From ZC4RG29 sp964521255 (lineage in GTDB: Bacteria > Bacteroidota > Bacteroidia > Cytophagales > Cyclobacteriaceae), in NCBI GenBank assembly GCA_964521255.1, contig CAZFRM010000005.1:124001-188000 (forward strand): a stretch of 64,000 nucleotides of DNA. The letters run 5' to 3'. The position numbers and the translations under genes are program-made. A model generated the notes under the pieces. That model searched no databases. It worked only from the letters and a program-made list of their open reading frames with translations, and was not told where the DNA came from. Shown one piece after another: positions 35,691 through 45,288 of the stretch (within the stretch, counting starts at the first letter, position 1; every line of letters starts with the position of its first letter).

Positions 35691-37573
35691 TTTATATACA
35701 CCTTTCCCCATGTCACCTTTCTTTCAATAGGCATAAAACTTTTTGTATCGTAGCTGGCAAGCAATTCAATGATATGTCCCTTCGGGCATTGATCACTTAT
35801 TTTAATTACAGAACTTAAGGTAAACCCATCCGGCCATTTTGCCGGCAATACCTCATCAATCAATTGCTCCTTGTCAATATCTACATATGGATCATCCGTG
35901 TAAAGTCTCAACCGGTGCTTTCCTGAATAGATCATAATTGATTCTCCGGCAGAAACTTTTCCGTTGGCGTTTCCTCTTCCATAGACTTTATCTTTTACTT
36001 GTATTCCATCATCTACACGAATGCTATCCAATTCAGGAACATCAAAAAAAACAGGAACGACAAATTCATCGCGGTAGGTTTGTGTATTGAGCTTCATTTT
36101 CAAGTTGAACTTGATCCACGCAGGCTCTCCATGAGCTGGTGGCTTTGTGGAAGTGGTGATGTTAAACGGTGGTGTTGTGATGATTCGTTTATCCGGATAA
36201 ATGTTGACTGGCACTATCTTATTGGTTACTATAATTGAACTGTCTCGTGTTGTTAATTCCAATTCAGCTTTCTGCGTTTTAGAAACATCAGCACCACGAT
36301 TGAGAATGGTAAATACAAGTTTATTTTCCTTTCCCGGGCGAAGGTAACGTAGGTTTTTTCCAAGATCATAATCAATCATCACAAGATCAGGTGCGTCACC
36401 TTCTTTGTAGATACCAAATTCAGTATTGTCGTTAGCATGGAGTGTTACCTTTCCTGTTTTATCACTCATCACACTTGTCTCCGATATTTTCTTATCCGGA
36501 AAAGAATATTTAATCACATTATATTTTGTTGCCGGCTGATAAATTGGATCCGTTGAAATTTCTGTAGTCAACTTTGGAACAGGTGGCCCATCCGGTAACC
36601 ACTTCCTGCTATGAATACCAAAACCACTTTTCGAAACATTCTTTAAATACACGAAGCCAGGTTCTTGCTTGTTACTTTTTACATGATATCCCCAAACATC
36701 AAACTCAGGATATAAATCATAGTGCCACCATCGATCAGGTTTAAGTAATGGATCATGAAAAGCATCAACAACAAATTTCATAGCGCGCTCAAATACTTCC
36801 GTCTTCCCCGGAAGATCAACCATGTGTCCTCCTTTGAATTGCCAGTAATCGTATGACAATCCTCCCTCCCATCGCGCGCCTTTATCCACTTCTTCATTCA
36901 AATACACAAGTTCATCGTGTGTACTGTTATGCATCCTGATTTTTACGCCTTCAAGATTTTTAAAAGTATAACGCAAGGGATAAAGTGTATGGTTTTGCGG
37001 ATAGCCGATAAAGAACTCAGGACTTCCCGTCATGCCGACAGCAGCACAAACCTTATCAGGATATTTTCCAGCGAGGTAATATGACAGTATTCCACCCATG
37101 CTGAAGCCAATAATGCCACGATGCGTTCTATCGGTAAATGTTCTGTACGTTGAATCGATATGACTGATCAGTTCAGGAAAATAATCTTTCATCTGAATTT
37201 CATACTTCACATTTTCGTGATTGCCGATATTGTATGGACGAGGCTCACTTTCTTCCATGTTCCCATCCCACATGACAAGAATCACATTATACTTATCAAC
37301 AAGATCCCTGATCATTTCATACTCAAGCTTTGCGTTATCATCTTTGAAATGCCGCCCACCCCAACCGTGAAAGAAATAAATTACAGGATATCGCTCCTTT
37401 GTTTTATCATAACCTTTCGGAAGATACAAGCGATAATATTTTTCCCGTCCGAAAACTTTGCTGAAGTGCTTAACATCTGCATAGGGTGTCACTTCCTGCT
37501 GCGCCCGCCCTGTAATAGAAAAGCCAGTCAACAAAATAATCAGGCAGAGGAAGAGCTTGTAATATGTATTCAT
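35678..37573 (-). CDS. Secreted esterase of the esterase D / CE1-like family with C-terminal extension
   Basis: A 631-aa secreted protein: signal peptide MNTYYKLFLCLIILLTGFSITGRA. The alpha/beta-hydrolase part (about 35-285) has the strand/loop YPVIYFFHGWGG, the nucleophile elbow GFSMGG, and a late GGHMVDLPG His. The C-terminal half (about 300-630) is beta-rich and ends with PIERKVTWGKVYIKVDP, probably carbohydrate-associated beta-sandwiches. It could deacylate polysaccharide side chains (acetyl or feruloyl). It is upstream of, and on the same strand as, DUF1080, with the enolase-superfamily gene upstream of it. A palindromic repeat lies in the gap. Confidence 0.85.
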   Translation of the reverse strand: MNTYYKLFLCLIILLTGFSITGRAQQEVTPYADVKHFSKVFGREKYYRLYLPKGYDKTKERYPVIYFFHGWGGRHFKDDNAKLEYEMIRDLVDKYNVILVMWDGNMEESEPRPYNIGNHENVKYEIQMKDYFPELISHIDSTYRTFTDRTHRGIIGFSMGGILSYYLAGKYPDKVCAAVGMTGSPEFFIGYPQNHTLYPLRYTFKNLEGVKIRMHNSTHDELVYLNEEVDKGARWEGGLSYDYWQFKGGHMVDLPGKTEVFERAMKFVVDAFHDPLLKPDRWWHYDLYPEFDVWGYHVKSNKQEPGFVYLKNVSKSGFGIHSRKWLPDGPPVPKLTTEISTDPIYQPATKYNVIKYSFPDKKISETSVMSDKTGKVTLHANDNTEFGIYKEGDAPDLVMIDYDLGKNLRYLRPGKENKLVFTILNRGADVSKTQKAELELTTRDSSIIVTNKIVPVNIYPDKRIITTPPFNITTSTKPPAHGEPAWIKFNLKMKLNTQTYRDEFVVPVFFDVPELDSIRVDDGIQVKDKVYGRGNANGKVSAGESIMIYSGKHRLRLYTDDPYVDIDKEQLIDEVLPAKWPDGFTLSSVIKISDQCPKGHIIELLASYDTKSFMPIERKVTWGKVYIKVDP

Positions 37574-37591
37574 AAGTATTCTTATTTTTTC

Positions 37592-37663
37592 TCCCGCAGA
37601 TTTCGCAGATATACGCAGATTTGAAATTTGGTTTATCTGCGTAAATCAGCGTTATCTGCGGGA
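37592..37663. repeat. Palindromic CCCGCAGAT element, copy 2
   Basis: Inverted ends TCCCGCAGATTTCGCAGAT (37592-37610) and ATCTGCGTAAATCAGCGTTA...TCTGCGGGA ending at 37663. The same CGCAGAT units as in copy 1 at 3707-3782. It lies between the enolase-superfamily stop and the esterase start on the minus strand. Confidence 0.75.
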
Positions 37664-37669
37664 ACAAAC

Positions 37670-39028
37670 TCACGGACGAATCACCGTTCCGTCTCTTCTT
37701 CGTGTAGTCCCCCAACTGTAATCAAAGTTTTTATCAGTATCGTAAGGAAACTTCGCCGCTACTTTCTCATCAATATCAATTCCAAGTCCGGGTTTCTCCT
37801 GCGCAAACATATAACCATCCTTTACTTCAGGGCAACCAGGAAATGTTTCTTGTGTCTCTTTCGGAAATACATATCCTTCATGCACACCAAAATTATAACT
37901 GCATAGCTCCAGGGAAAGTTGCGCGGCGTGAGCAATTGGAGATGCATCACCCGGTCCATGCCAGGCAGTTCTTACGCCAAAGAATTCACTGAGGGCCTGG
38001 ACTTTTCGTGCTGGTGAAAGTCCGCCGATTTGTGATATGTGAATTCGGATAAAATCAATGAGCCGGTTATGTATTAAAGGTACATATTCATGCTCTGTGT
38101 TGAAAAGTTCACCCATAGCGAGTGGAACAGATGTTTGCTGTCTGAGCAATTTGAAATGATCATTTTGTTCAGGCGGAAATGGATCTTCAATGAAGAACGG
38201 ATTGTATTGCTCCAGCGCCCTGCAAAGTGTAACTGCCTGGGGCAATGAAATCCGCTCATGAATATCGTGCAACAATTCTATCTCATCACCGAATTTAACG
38301 CGTATCTCTTCAAACATCTTAGGTGTTTGTCTTACATACGGTGCCGGTTCATATAAGAGTTTAGGATTCGTTGGTCCCGATACATCCAACTTATCACCAG
38401 CAGCACTTCCCGGTGTACCGGTCGGACCTTTAGCGCCATAGCCCGCATAACCTTTCACGCCCATCTGTATGCGAACGTATCGATACCCCTGGCTTACACC
38501 TTTTGCTACATTTTCATTTAATTCCACCTGATCAGCGCCTTGTGCATGATAATATAGATCAGCGCCCAACCTTACTTTTCCACCCAACAATTGATACACC
38601 GGCATATTCGCTTGCTTTCCTTTGATGTCCCACAAGGCCATGTCAACACCACTCATGGCATTAAACAACACAGGACCATTTCGCCAATACGAACTCACAT
38701 AAGAAGATTGCCAGATGTCTTCAATCTCATCCACATTTCGTCCGATGAGAAAAGGTTTGAGGTATTTTTCTATGGCGGTTTGCACCACAAGTGCCCGTTG
38801 TGTGAAAGTAGCGCAGCCTACTCCGTACAAACCTGGTTCGGATGTCATCACTTTGACCGCTACAAGACGAATCTTATTCGGCGCCGTGAGAATAACTTTT
38901 ATATCCGTTATTTTTACGGGCGTAGCGGCAGAGCTTTGCCTATGTTTTTCTTTCGAAAAAGTTAAAGAAGGCAGCAAGGTTGCTCCTGCGCCAAGACTTA
39001 AATTTTTCAGGATGTCTCTGCGTTTCAT
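37670..39028 (-). CDS. Enolase-superfamily dehydratase, mannonate dehydratase/RspA-like
   Basis: A 452-aa protein with a leader (KRRDILKNLSLGAGATLLPSL) that looks Tat-like (RRD) or weak Sec. The body has enolase-superfamily features: the capping-domain segment AMSGVDMALWDIKGK, a lysine/metal region GYRYVRIQMGVKG, FIEDPFPPE and a late SHISQIGG. The YYHAQG and RIQMGV segments match the ManD/RspA-like dehydratase subgroup. It would dehydrate a sugar acid from uronate breakdown. Next to esterase, fucosidase and GH88 it fits a uronic-acid pathway. It is divergent from pgeF. Confidence 0.85.
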   Translation of the reverse strand: MKRRDILKNLSLGAGATLLPSLTFSKEKHRQSSAATPVKITDIKVILTAPNKIRLVAVKVMTSEPGLYGVGCATFTQRALVVQTAIEKYLKPFLIGRNVDEIEDIWQSSYVSSYWRNGPVLFNAMSGVDMALWDIKGKQANMPVYQLLGGKVRLGADLYYHAQGADQVELNENVAKGVSQGYRYVRIQMGVKGYAGYGAKGPTGTPGSAAGDKLDVSGPTNPKLLYEPAPYVRQTPKMFEEIRVKFGDEIELLHDIHERISLPQAVTLCRALEQYNPFFIEDPFPPEQNDHFKLLRQQTSVPLAMGELFNTEHEYVPLIHNRLIDFIRIHISQIGGLSPARKVQALSEFFGVRTAWHGPGDASPIAHAAQLSLELCSYNFGVHEGYVFPKETQETFPGCPEVKDGYMFAQEKPGLGIDIDEKVAAKFPYDTDKNFDYSWGTTRRRDGTVIRP

Positions 39029-39170
39029 GGTGGGTTGGTTTAGGTGAATTTTATGCCTGTACCGAAAATACTTTTCTCAAACACTGGAAGCAATTTTACC
39101 GGCCATGAATTACAGCAAAGGCAAAATTTTCAGAACATCAGTCGTATAAAGAGAGAATTTATAAGAAAGA

Positions 39171-39941
39171 ATGAAGAAAGCATTGATTAACGGCCTTGAC
39201 TTGTGGCAGTTTGAAAGTTTAAGTGACCCTTCGGTAAGACATTTTGTTACCGACCGGAATACACTACCAAAGCGAAATGACTTTACATTAAGCTACTCCA
39301 GTTCCCCTGATAGAGAAGTTATCACGACCAACCGAACCCTCCTCGCCTTTTCCATGGGAATAAAAGAGGAGAGGTTGTTCATGCCTCAACAGGTGCATAA
39401 GACAAGAATAGTTAATGTTAACTGCAATACATCGAAAGAAGCGTTGAAAGAGACGGACGCATTGATCACTAATGAAAAAGAGATTTGCATTGCCGTAATG
39501 TCGGCTGACTGTGTTCCGATTCTATTATATGACGAAAGCAATAAAGCAATTGCTGCTGTTCACTCGGGTTGGCGTGGAACGGTAGCACGAATTCTTGAGA
39601 AGACTCTTCGTGAAATGAATTCACAATTTGGCACTAAAGGTGAAAATGTTATTGCTTGTATTGGTCCGTCGGTTTCACAAGAGTCGTATGAAGTGGGTGA
39701 AGAAGTAATGGATGAATTCCATAAGTCGTTTGGACAAGATCATGATCTAATGATCCGTCAATCCAACAATAAGGCTAAGCTTGATCTCTGGAAAGCTAAT
39801 CACGTTCAATTGACAAACTTCGGAATACCTTTAGCACAAATAGAAATCTCAGATTTATGCACTGTAAAAAACAACCATCATTTTTTCTCTGCAAGGAAAG
39901 GTGATGCAGGAAGATTTGCTGCGGGGATAATGTTAACTTGA
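39171..39941 (+). CDS. pgeF: Peptidoglycan editing factor PgeF (laccase-domain YfiH)
   Basis: A 256-aa protein with the multicopper polyphenol oxidase-like fold. The hallmarks are MPQQVHKTRIV, SADCVPILLYD, AAVHSGWRGTVARI, IGPSVSQESYEVG and the late FSARKGDAGRFAAGIML, all in order. It is the known YfiH/YlmD/PgeF purine-nucleoside/peptidoglycan-proofreading family. It converges with the MutS-like gene, with 12 bases between stops. Confidence 0.93.
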   Translation: MKKALINGLDLWQFESLSDPSVRHFVTDRNTLPKRNDFTLSYSSSPDREVITTNRTLLAFSMGIKEERLFMPQQVHKTRIVNVNCNTSKEALKETDALITNEKEICIAVMSADCVPILLYDESNKAIAAVHSGWRGTVARILEKTLREMNSQFGTKGENVIACIGPSVSQESYEVGEEVMDEFHKSFGQDHDLMIRQSNNKAKLDLWKANHVQLTNFGIPLAQIEISDLCTVKNNHHFFSARKGDAGRFAAGIMLT

Positions 39942-39953
39942 AACAGGGTCTGA

Positions 39954-41306
39954 TCATTTTTTATCCGGTGATGGTAATTTTGTTTTTTGAAGTATCTCAT
40001 CAATAATTTGCATAACACCTTCCTGCTTCACTATCAATAGTCCCAAACGTTCAGATGATATTCCATCCAGTAATTTATAGTTATAAACTGGTGTACTTCC
40101 GTCCAGACCAGAGTCAAGGTATTTGAAAATAATACCATTCTGTTTATCCAACTCCGAAGCAACTTCAACGATGTGTGTAGAGGCAAAGAAAATACTTTGT
40201 TTCATTTTAGCGAATCCAGTCATCACCATCAATGTTGCATCATATGCATCTTTAACATTTGTTCCTTTGAACAACTCGTCAAATATGATACAAACCCGAC
40301 TTCGTTCTTTTATGGCCAAAACAATTTCCTTTACCCTCTTAACTTCACTATAGTAGTGGCTATAACCTTTATTAATATTATCAGAAAGATTGATGGATGA
40401 GAAAATGCCGTTAAACAAAGAAGTATTCATTTGTCTTGCGGGAACTGGAAATCCTAAGTGCGCCAGATAAACACAAACTCCAACATTTTTAAGGAATGTT
40501 GACTTACCAGCCATGTTTGGTCCCGAAACAAAACACAGATTACCATCTTCACCCACAGCGATATCATTCGACACCGGATCTTTCAGAATTGGATGGAACA
40601 TTTCCTTTATGTTGACGAATGGTTCACCCGCGCCGTTATACACAGGAAATGTCAAATTATTTTTAACAGTCACTTTTGCGATTGATACAAATGCATCGAG
40701 TAAATAAGTACGTTCAAGGATTCTTAGCACATCATCCCGGAGTCTTTTTCTGATCAATCTATCCTCAGAATTTATGAAATAGAAGCGTCCACTTTTATGG
40801 TTAAGCAAAGGCTGAAACTCTACTCTGTTTGTTATTTCCTCAACATCGGTTATTATTTCCCTAATAAGCAGTGGCGCATTAATCCTATTCAGGCTGTCAA
40901 TAAATTTTATAAGCTTCTCAATGTGCGTTTTTAAATAGCTAATTCCACGCGCAATAATATAGAAATCATTGCTTGGGAATATTACATTGCTTGCTTTATC
41001 AACGATGGCATCAATTAGATTATCTCTTAAGACGGGTATATTCTGTGATAAATAATGCTCAATAAAATCCAAATCCAGGTAATGAAAATCGAAGTTGAAA
41101 TTATACTCACCAATAAATCGTATGGCATCCTTCCGATTAGTTAAAAGTGTAGCATCATTTGAAGGATTGCTGAATAGCCTGAACAATGTTGCCTTACCTC
41201 CTTTCGTAATGGTTACATCAAAATATCCAAAAAGTGAAATGCTATCGCGTGTTTCGGGGAAGAGATTCAGGTCTTGCCGTGTCTGATCGTCTATTTCAAA
41301 TTCCAT
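39954..41306 (-). CDS. MutS-family ATPase without mismatch-recognition domain
   Basis: The frame opens at 41339, but the ATG at 41306 (MEFEIDDQTRQDLN) matches the family start, giving 450 aa. It has the MutS core lever region and the C-terminal ATPase: Walker A GPNMAGKST, Walker B-type VCIIFDELFKGTN, and FFASTHIVE. The N-terminal mismatch-binding domains of MutS1 are absent, so it resembles the short MutS-like/MutS2-type ATPases. A role in recombination or branched-DNA processing is likely but unproven. It marks the left edge of the accessory region. Confidence 0.85.
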   Translation of the reverse strand: MEFEIDDQTRQDLNLFPETRDSISLFGYFDVTITKGGKATLFRLFSNPSNDATLLTNRKDAIRFIGEYNFNFDFHYLDLDFIEHYLSQNIPVLRDNLIDAIVDKASNVIFPSNDFYIIARGISYLKTHIEKLIKFIDSLNRINAPLLIREIITDVEEITNRVEFQPLLNHKSGRFYFINSEDRLIRKRLRDDVLRILERTYLLDAFVSIAKVTVKNNLTFPVYNGAGEPFVNIKEMFHPILKDPVSNDIAVGEDGNLCFVSGPNMAGKSTFLKNVGVCVYLAHLGFPVPARQMNTSLFNGIFSSINLSDNINKGYSHYYSEVKRVKEIVLAIKERSRVCIIFDELFKGTNVKDAYDATLMVMTGFAKMKQSIFFASTHIVEVASELDKQNGIIFKYLDSGLDGSTPVYNYKLLDGISSERLGLLIVKQEGVMQIIDEILQKTKLPSPDKK

Positions 41307-41444
41307 AGCCCCTGTCGAGAGCAATAAACGGACCAGCATTCAGTTGAACTACGCGAAATAACTTTCATTAAGTTACCAGTTCAGCAGATATGCAACAGGG
41401 AAATGTCAGCTTGAAGATTTTAAACGAATCCGTAGCCTCAGCAT

Positions 41445-41753
41445 TCAATCTTTGATATCATAACCTCCTGTGCAAGAAAGACACTGATTAGCATAGGCGT
41501 CATATTCATCATACGCCGCGCCTGGTTTTCCAAACAGGGTTATAATTTTGTCTATTCGAATGAGTGCTTGCGTATCTAATGTGATGAATAATCCTTTGCC
41601 TTCAATCTCCTCCATTTTAACAATCCTTCCTTCTATGGAGCAGACCAATTGGTCTTCATTGAAATAGAAAATTTTTCCTGCGGTGCTTCTGGCTATTTCT
41701 TCTTCAATAACCTCCCTGTAGACATACTGAACAGGTGAATAAGATGTGTTCAT
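41445..41753 (-). CDS. Hypothetical protein
   Basis: A 102-aa protein of mixed charge with two Cys near the C-terminus (NQCLSCTGG). No known domain. A truncated near-copy of its first ~28 residues lies at 58211-58345, directly in front of a homologue of the sequence located just upstream of this gene. So a segment at both ends of the toxin region is shared. Confidence 0.6.
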   Translation of the reverse strand: MNTSYSPVQYVYREVIEEEIARSTAGKIFYFNEDQLVCSIEGRIVKMEEIEGKGLFITLDTQALIRIDKIITLFGKPGAAYDEYDAYANQCLSCTGGYDIKD

Positions 41754-41822
41754 ATGTATTATTCCGTTTTAATGACTAGGTTGGGATATTCCATAGCAAG
41801 CAACTATATTAAACTGACCAGA

Positions 41823-42075
41823 TTATTTTGCGTTCAGCCATTCATTTATTTCCTTTTCGAGATCACTATTCTCGAAGTATAACCCTTGCTCAATTTCTTT
41901 TTTAGATGCCAGTATCTCATCCCGCTGTTCATTTGTAAGCGTAAGAACAATAGATTCTGCTGATCCAGCCAATTGGTTCAGGAGCCTTTATTAATGCTTT
42001 AATCTTCGAAGTGCCAACCTTCAAATCTTGATTGTAATAATCAAATTCCGTTATTTTCTCAATTATCTTTACCAT
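41823..42075 (-). pseudogene. Frameshifted antitoxin-like gene remnant
   Basis: The minus-strand ATG at 42075 begins MVKIIEKITEFDYYN, but that frame ends after about 45 codons. The other frame continues as ESIVLTLTNEQRDEILASKK, with ENSDLEKEINEWL and the stop at 41823-41825. The second part matches the intact antitoxin-like gene at 58505-58798 (TLTNEQRNEILASKKEIEQG). It is a composite of two antitoxin-like pieces with a frameshift at the join. Confidence 0.65.
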
Positions 42076-42171
42076 AGCTTTACTTACTTATATTCATCAA
42101 TTTAAAATACTTAGTTTCACACCTTTTCATTTCACCTTTATCATTTTATCTTCTCTTGGAGTGGGAAGTAA

Positions 42172-42414
42172 TTATGCTTTATCCCTAATATTCCTCGCAA
42201 TGTTTATTACTTCATTTAATGTATCCTCTTCCTTTTTTGAAAAATCGGCATACTGTGTAATCGCATAACACTTTATTAAGCTATTCAAAACTTCAATTTT
42301 GTTCTCTTGATTTTCAAGATTAACCTTGGCGTTTTTAAAAAAAATTGCAGAAGCATTTTTTCTTTCGTCCAACAACTTTATCAATTGATCAATTTTTAAG
42401 AATAATTCGTCCAT
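42172..42414 (-). CDS. Small putative immunity protein (partner of the 42425 toxin)
   Basis: An 80-aa acidic helical protein (MDELFLKIDQLIKLLDE...). It starts 10 bases after the stop of the toxin gene upstream on the same strand, the classic toxin-immunity order. No Imm family is recognised. Its assignment rests on position and size. Confidence 0.6.
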   Translation of the reverse strand: MDELFLKIDQLIKLLDERKNASAIFFKNAKVNLENQENKIEVLNSLIKCYAITQYADFSKKEEDTLNEVINIARNIRDKA

Positions 42415-42424
42415 ATGCTTTCAA

Positions 42425-44170
42425 TTATTTAAATGCGTTTTCTATTCGGATAATCCAAGAACTTGGAATGTTCAGAATCACAGCTTGATAATCACCTCCA
42501 GGATAACCTAAACCCTGCGCGGCTGCTTTGCCTTCGCTGACCCAAATACCTGCTGGTACATCAAACTCAGATACAAATTCTATTTTGATACCCCATTCTT
42601 CTTTAATTGCCAACATTTTCCTAAGCTCTGATTCAGAACTATATTTTCTTTTTACAACCCATGTATACTTTCTCCCAGTCTTATTTCCTGTTCCATGATA
42701 TTTAAAATAACGTTCATTCGAGGTCAATTTCCTGTTTTGATAGATTAAACCTTCAAACGTTTCCGCAATATTCCAAGGTAATTGTGGACCAGGTAAATAT
42801 TTGACTTCTTTAGCTAATATCTCAAGCGATGCATCATCAACAAGATCATCTATCCTTTTCTCAGCGTTTTTAATTGTCAACTCACCCATTCTGCCAATAA
42901 ACTTCTTCCAATTTTCAGCAGAGGATTCTTTGAGCAGCTTTAATGCATCCTTTAACCTTTCCGCTTTGCTGGCAACACCAATACCGAACGGAACAATAAT
43001 GGTAGCAGCAGGAATAACTAACCGGCCTCTGTGGTATCGGCCAATATTATCGGTGCTGCTTAACGTATTCCAATATTCATTGAGGCGGCTATCTATCTGT
43101 GCATACAGGACTTTAATTTCTTCCCAGTTTGTTGCCAGACCATACAGGTCTTCTATCGTTTCGCGGAGTTCATCTGCGTCCCTGCAATCACTGAAATACT
43201 TTTCAAGTTCCTCCTTCTGCTCTTTGTAGTCAAACCATTTTTCTTTTACCCAATTCCATACCCCTCCTTCCTTTTCCATCTTCGCCAACTGAGTAATTAC
43301 ATATTCATATTCTTCTACATTAGCAATCAATTTTTCAGGTCGACATTCCCAATACGCCAACGTGTAAGCATATACAACTTTACCAGGTAATTTGCTTAAA
43401 TCACGAACAACCTGTGGCAAATGATATAACCCTTCAATTTCAAGATAGGCTCCGTCAATAAGACCAGCAGTAAAAGGCAAGTCGGCATTTGAATAATATA
43501 GGCTCGGTGAAACATTCTGATCGCGCCAAAAGCAATGCGGAATTATACCTTCACCGTTGTAGCTTTCCCATCCTTCATTATTACAATTCTTAAGGAATTC
43601 ATATACCTTTTGAACCTTCTCAACCCACTCTTTAAATTCAGCTTTTTCTAATAATGGTGAAGCTTGTTGATAAAAGCCGGCAAGTGCAGAACCAGCCATC
43701 GCACTCTTCTCATCCCCTTCAAACACACTCACCAGCATGGCCGGATCGTGCATCACATCCCATTGCCATTTCCCAAGGTAGCCACCGTTGTTATAGTCCA
43801 TCAGGTTGTCAGTAGCGTCTGACCCGGAAACGGAACCGTAGTGTTTATCAAATGTATGGAAGAACTTAAATCGTCCATGCCCCAACTCATGCGCTACGGT
43901 AATCGGCTCATGCACGTTTTTGATCTCGCTGGTGAAGATGTACCCGAACTGTGCTCCGCGTGGCATGAAGGCCACGGCATTCCTATCATTTATTTTTTCC
44001 GCACCGGTGGCTTTCAGGAAGAAAAGGTAATTGGCTTTTGCATCGAAGTTTTGCTTTGCGACTTGTACGCGTTGTTCAACGTACGCATCGCCTCGTTGTA
44101 GGTGCTGATACCAGTGCTGTTCTCCATCAGCCGGATGTTTGCCTGTGTATTCGAAGTATTCGCGTTGCAC
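42425..44170 (-). CDS. Displaced polymorphic-toxin fragment with zincin segment and unknown C-terminal toxin
   Basis: The frame opens with a GTG at 44170 and codes for 581 aa. Residues 70-140 carry the metallopeptidase-like block AHELGHGRFKFFHTFD plus SDATDNLMDYNNGGYLGKWQWDVMHDP, found inside Bacteroidota polymorphic toxins. A helical linker follows, and then a ~110-aa C-terminal toxin tip (GRKYTWVVKRKY, EEWGIKIEFV, VPAGIWVSEGKAAAQG, GYPGGDYQAV). The tip has the outline of an ART-like toxin, but this is uncertain. The true N-terminus is missing: in another frame upstream, DATIEAKLKK joins EIYGPSVITWQ only through a one-base indel near 44225. So it is a truncated, frameshifted toxin with its 80-aa partner downstream. 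Confidence 0.75.
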   Translation of the reverse strand: MQREYFEYTGKHPADGEQHWYQHLQRGDAYVEQRVQVAKQNFDAKANYLFFLKATGAEKINDRNAVAFMPRGAQFGYIFTSEIKNVHEPITVAHELGHGRFKFFHTFDKHYGSVSGSDATDNLMDYNNGGYLGKWQWDVMHDPAMLVSVFEGDEKSAMAGSALAGFYQQASPLLEKAEFKEWVEKVQKVYEFLKNCNNEGWESYNGEGIIPHCFWRDQNVSPSLYYSNADLPFTAGLIDGAYLEIEGLYHLPQVVRDLSKLPGKVVYAYTLAYWECRPEKLIANVEEYEYVITQLAKMEKEGGVWNWVKEKWFDYKEQKEELEKYFSDCRDADELRETIEDLYGLATNWEEIKVLYAQIDSRLNEYWNTLSSTDNIGRYHRGRLVIPAATIIVPFGIGVASKAERLKDALKLLKESSAENWKKFIGRMGELTIKNAEKRIDDLVDDASLEILAKEVKYLPGPQLPWNIAETFEGLIYQNRKLTSNERYFKYHGTGNKTGRKYTWVVKRKYSSESELRKMLAIKEEWGIKIEFVSEFDVPAGIWVSEGKAAAQGLGYPGGDYQAVILNIPSSWIIRIENAFK

Positions 44171-44250
44171 CTGCCAGGTTATAACGGAAGGGCCGTATAT
44201 TTCTTCAGCTTCGCTTCAATGGTGGCATCCGGTAGGGAAATACTTCCACC

Positions 44251-44666
44251 TCATTTTCCGTATTTCTCCGCCAAGTGCTTAATGTTATCTTGAATAGTTG
44301 TTTGGAGTTTATTTCTAATCAATTTATCCCTCCAAACCTCAGGAGATATCCGAACTTTCCATTTTTCCTTATATCCGTAATTAATTATAATCGGTGTGAA
44401 AGCAACATCTTCAGATTTAGGTGCCAACTTGTATTCTCCACCAACATAATATCTCACAGCTTCTCCAAAATAGGCCCAGAATTCTTTAATATCTTCACTA
44501 TTCATTTCCTTAATACTTGAAAAATAATTCTCAACGGTTTGAATTTCTTCTATGGAAAAATTCACCTCGTTTTTTATTAACTTATCTCTTAAGTTGTCAA
44601 TGTATGTTTCTATACTTTTAACAAACTCTAAAAACTCTTCTTTATCGACATGATCAAAACAATGCT
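44251..44666 (-). pseudogene. Immunity protein remnant A (N-terminally truncated)
   Basis: An open frame with no ATG runs from 44666 to the stop at 44251; the only standard initiator is a GTG at 44565. It contains FGEAVRYYVGGEYKLAPKSE, INYGYKEKWKVRISPEVW and DNIKHLAEKYGK. The pattern GGE-x-K-x-A ... NYG-x-K...KW...W is shared with remnant B just upstream, so the two are tandem paralogues. It probably protected against a toxin that is no longer intact. Confidence 0.55.
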
Positions 44667-44680
44667 ATTCAATTATGATT

Positions 44681-45081
44681 AGTCTTCTAATAATTTATTA
44701 ATTTTTCCATTAAGAGAAACTAAGGCATTATTTGTCACATGAGACTCAAGCCAAGAATTGAAACTTATTCCAATCCATTTCTTTTTTCCTTTTTTATCAT
44801 ACTTATTGCCATAGTTAACCAATTGTGGCGTTCCAGATAAATAGTCAGATGGGGATGCTATTTTTAGCTCTCCGCCTAATTTCCATTAGTAGTTTAGAAA
44901 TAAAGGATTGCTCTGCGTATTTAAAGGCATATCCAATACTCTTGAGAAAATCGAGTACAGCCTTTCTTTCAAGTTTGGAAGGCTCCTCCGCGACAAAGGG
45001 ATATTTATTCGTCAATGAACGATATCGCGCACAAAAATCAATTTGTCCCAATGCTTGTTTTGCCTTTCTATCAAATTCCAT
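44681..45081 (-). pseudogene. Immunity protein remnant B, frameshifted
   Basis: The first frame (ATG 45081) reads MEFDRKAKQALG...SFISKLLMEI and stops at 44845 after a shift. The next frame continues GGELKIASPSDYLSG, TPQLVNYGNKYDKKGKKKW and ends NGKINKLLED at 44681-44683. Joining the two across the shift near 44870 restores the GGE-x-K-x-A...NYG-K...KW pattern of remnant A. It lies 11 bases after the toxin remnant at 45093. Confidence 0.65.
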
Positions 45082-45092
45082 AAATCAAAAGT

Positions 45093-45288
45093 TTATTCAG
45101 GCGAAAATACCAGTTCAACACCATAATCTTTAGCAATTTTTTTGTTCTCCTCAATCCTGGAGAAAGTTGTATTGCTTGATGGTATTTCAAGCTTAAGAGT
45201 GCCAGCAAGATTCTTTCCGTTGATTGACGGAGCAGACTGTGGGGTAACAATCTTCGCACCGGGTGGTAAGTGGCTGAGATTTTAGATT
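45093..45288 (-). pseudogene. Toxin C-terminal remnant
   Basis: An open minus-strand frame without ATG codes for about 63 residues: LSHLPPGAKIVTPQSAP, LAGTLKLEIPSSNTTFSRIE, KIAKDYGVELVFSPE, stop TAA at 45093-45095. The NxLxGTLxLEIPxxN and YGVELVFSP layout resembles the tail found in several Bacteroidota toxin tips. The rest of the gene is cut off by a palindromic element at 45266-45340. The downstream frameshifted gene is its presumed immunity partner. Confidence 0.55.

Noticed and set aside
45071..45259. 62-aa minus-strand frame MRRLLPHSLL...
   Set aside because: It is the wrong frame of the toxin remnant; the frame with GAKIVTPQSAP and YGVELVFSPE is the biological one.
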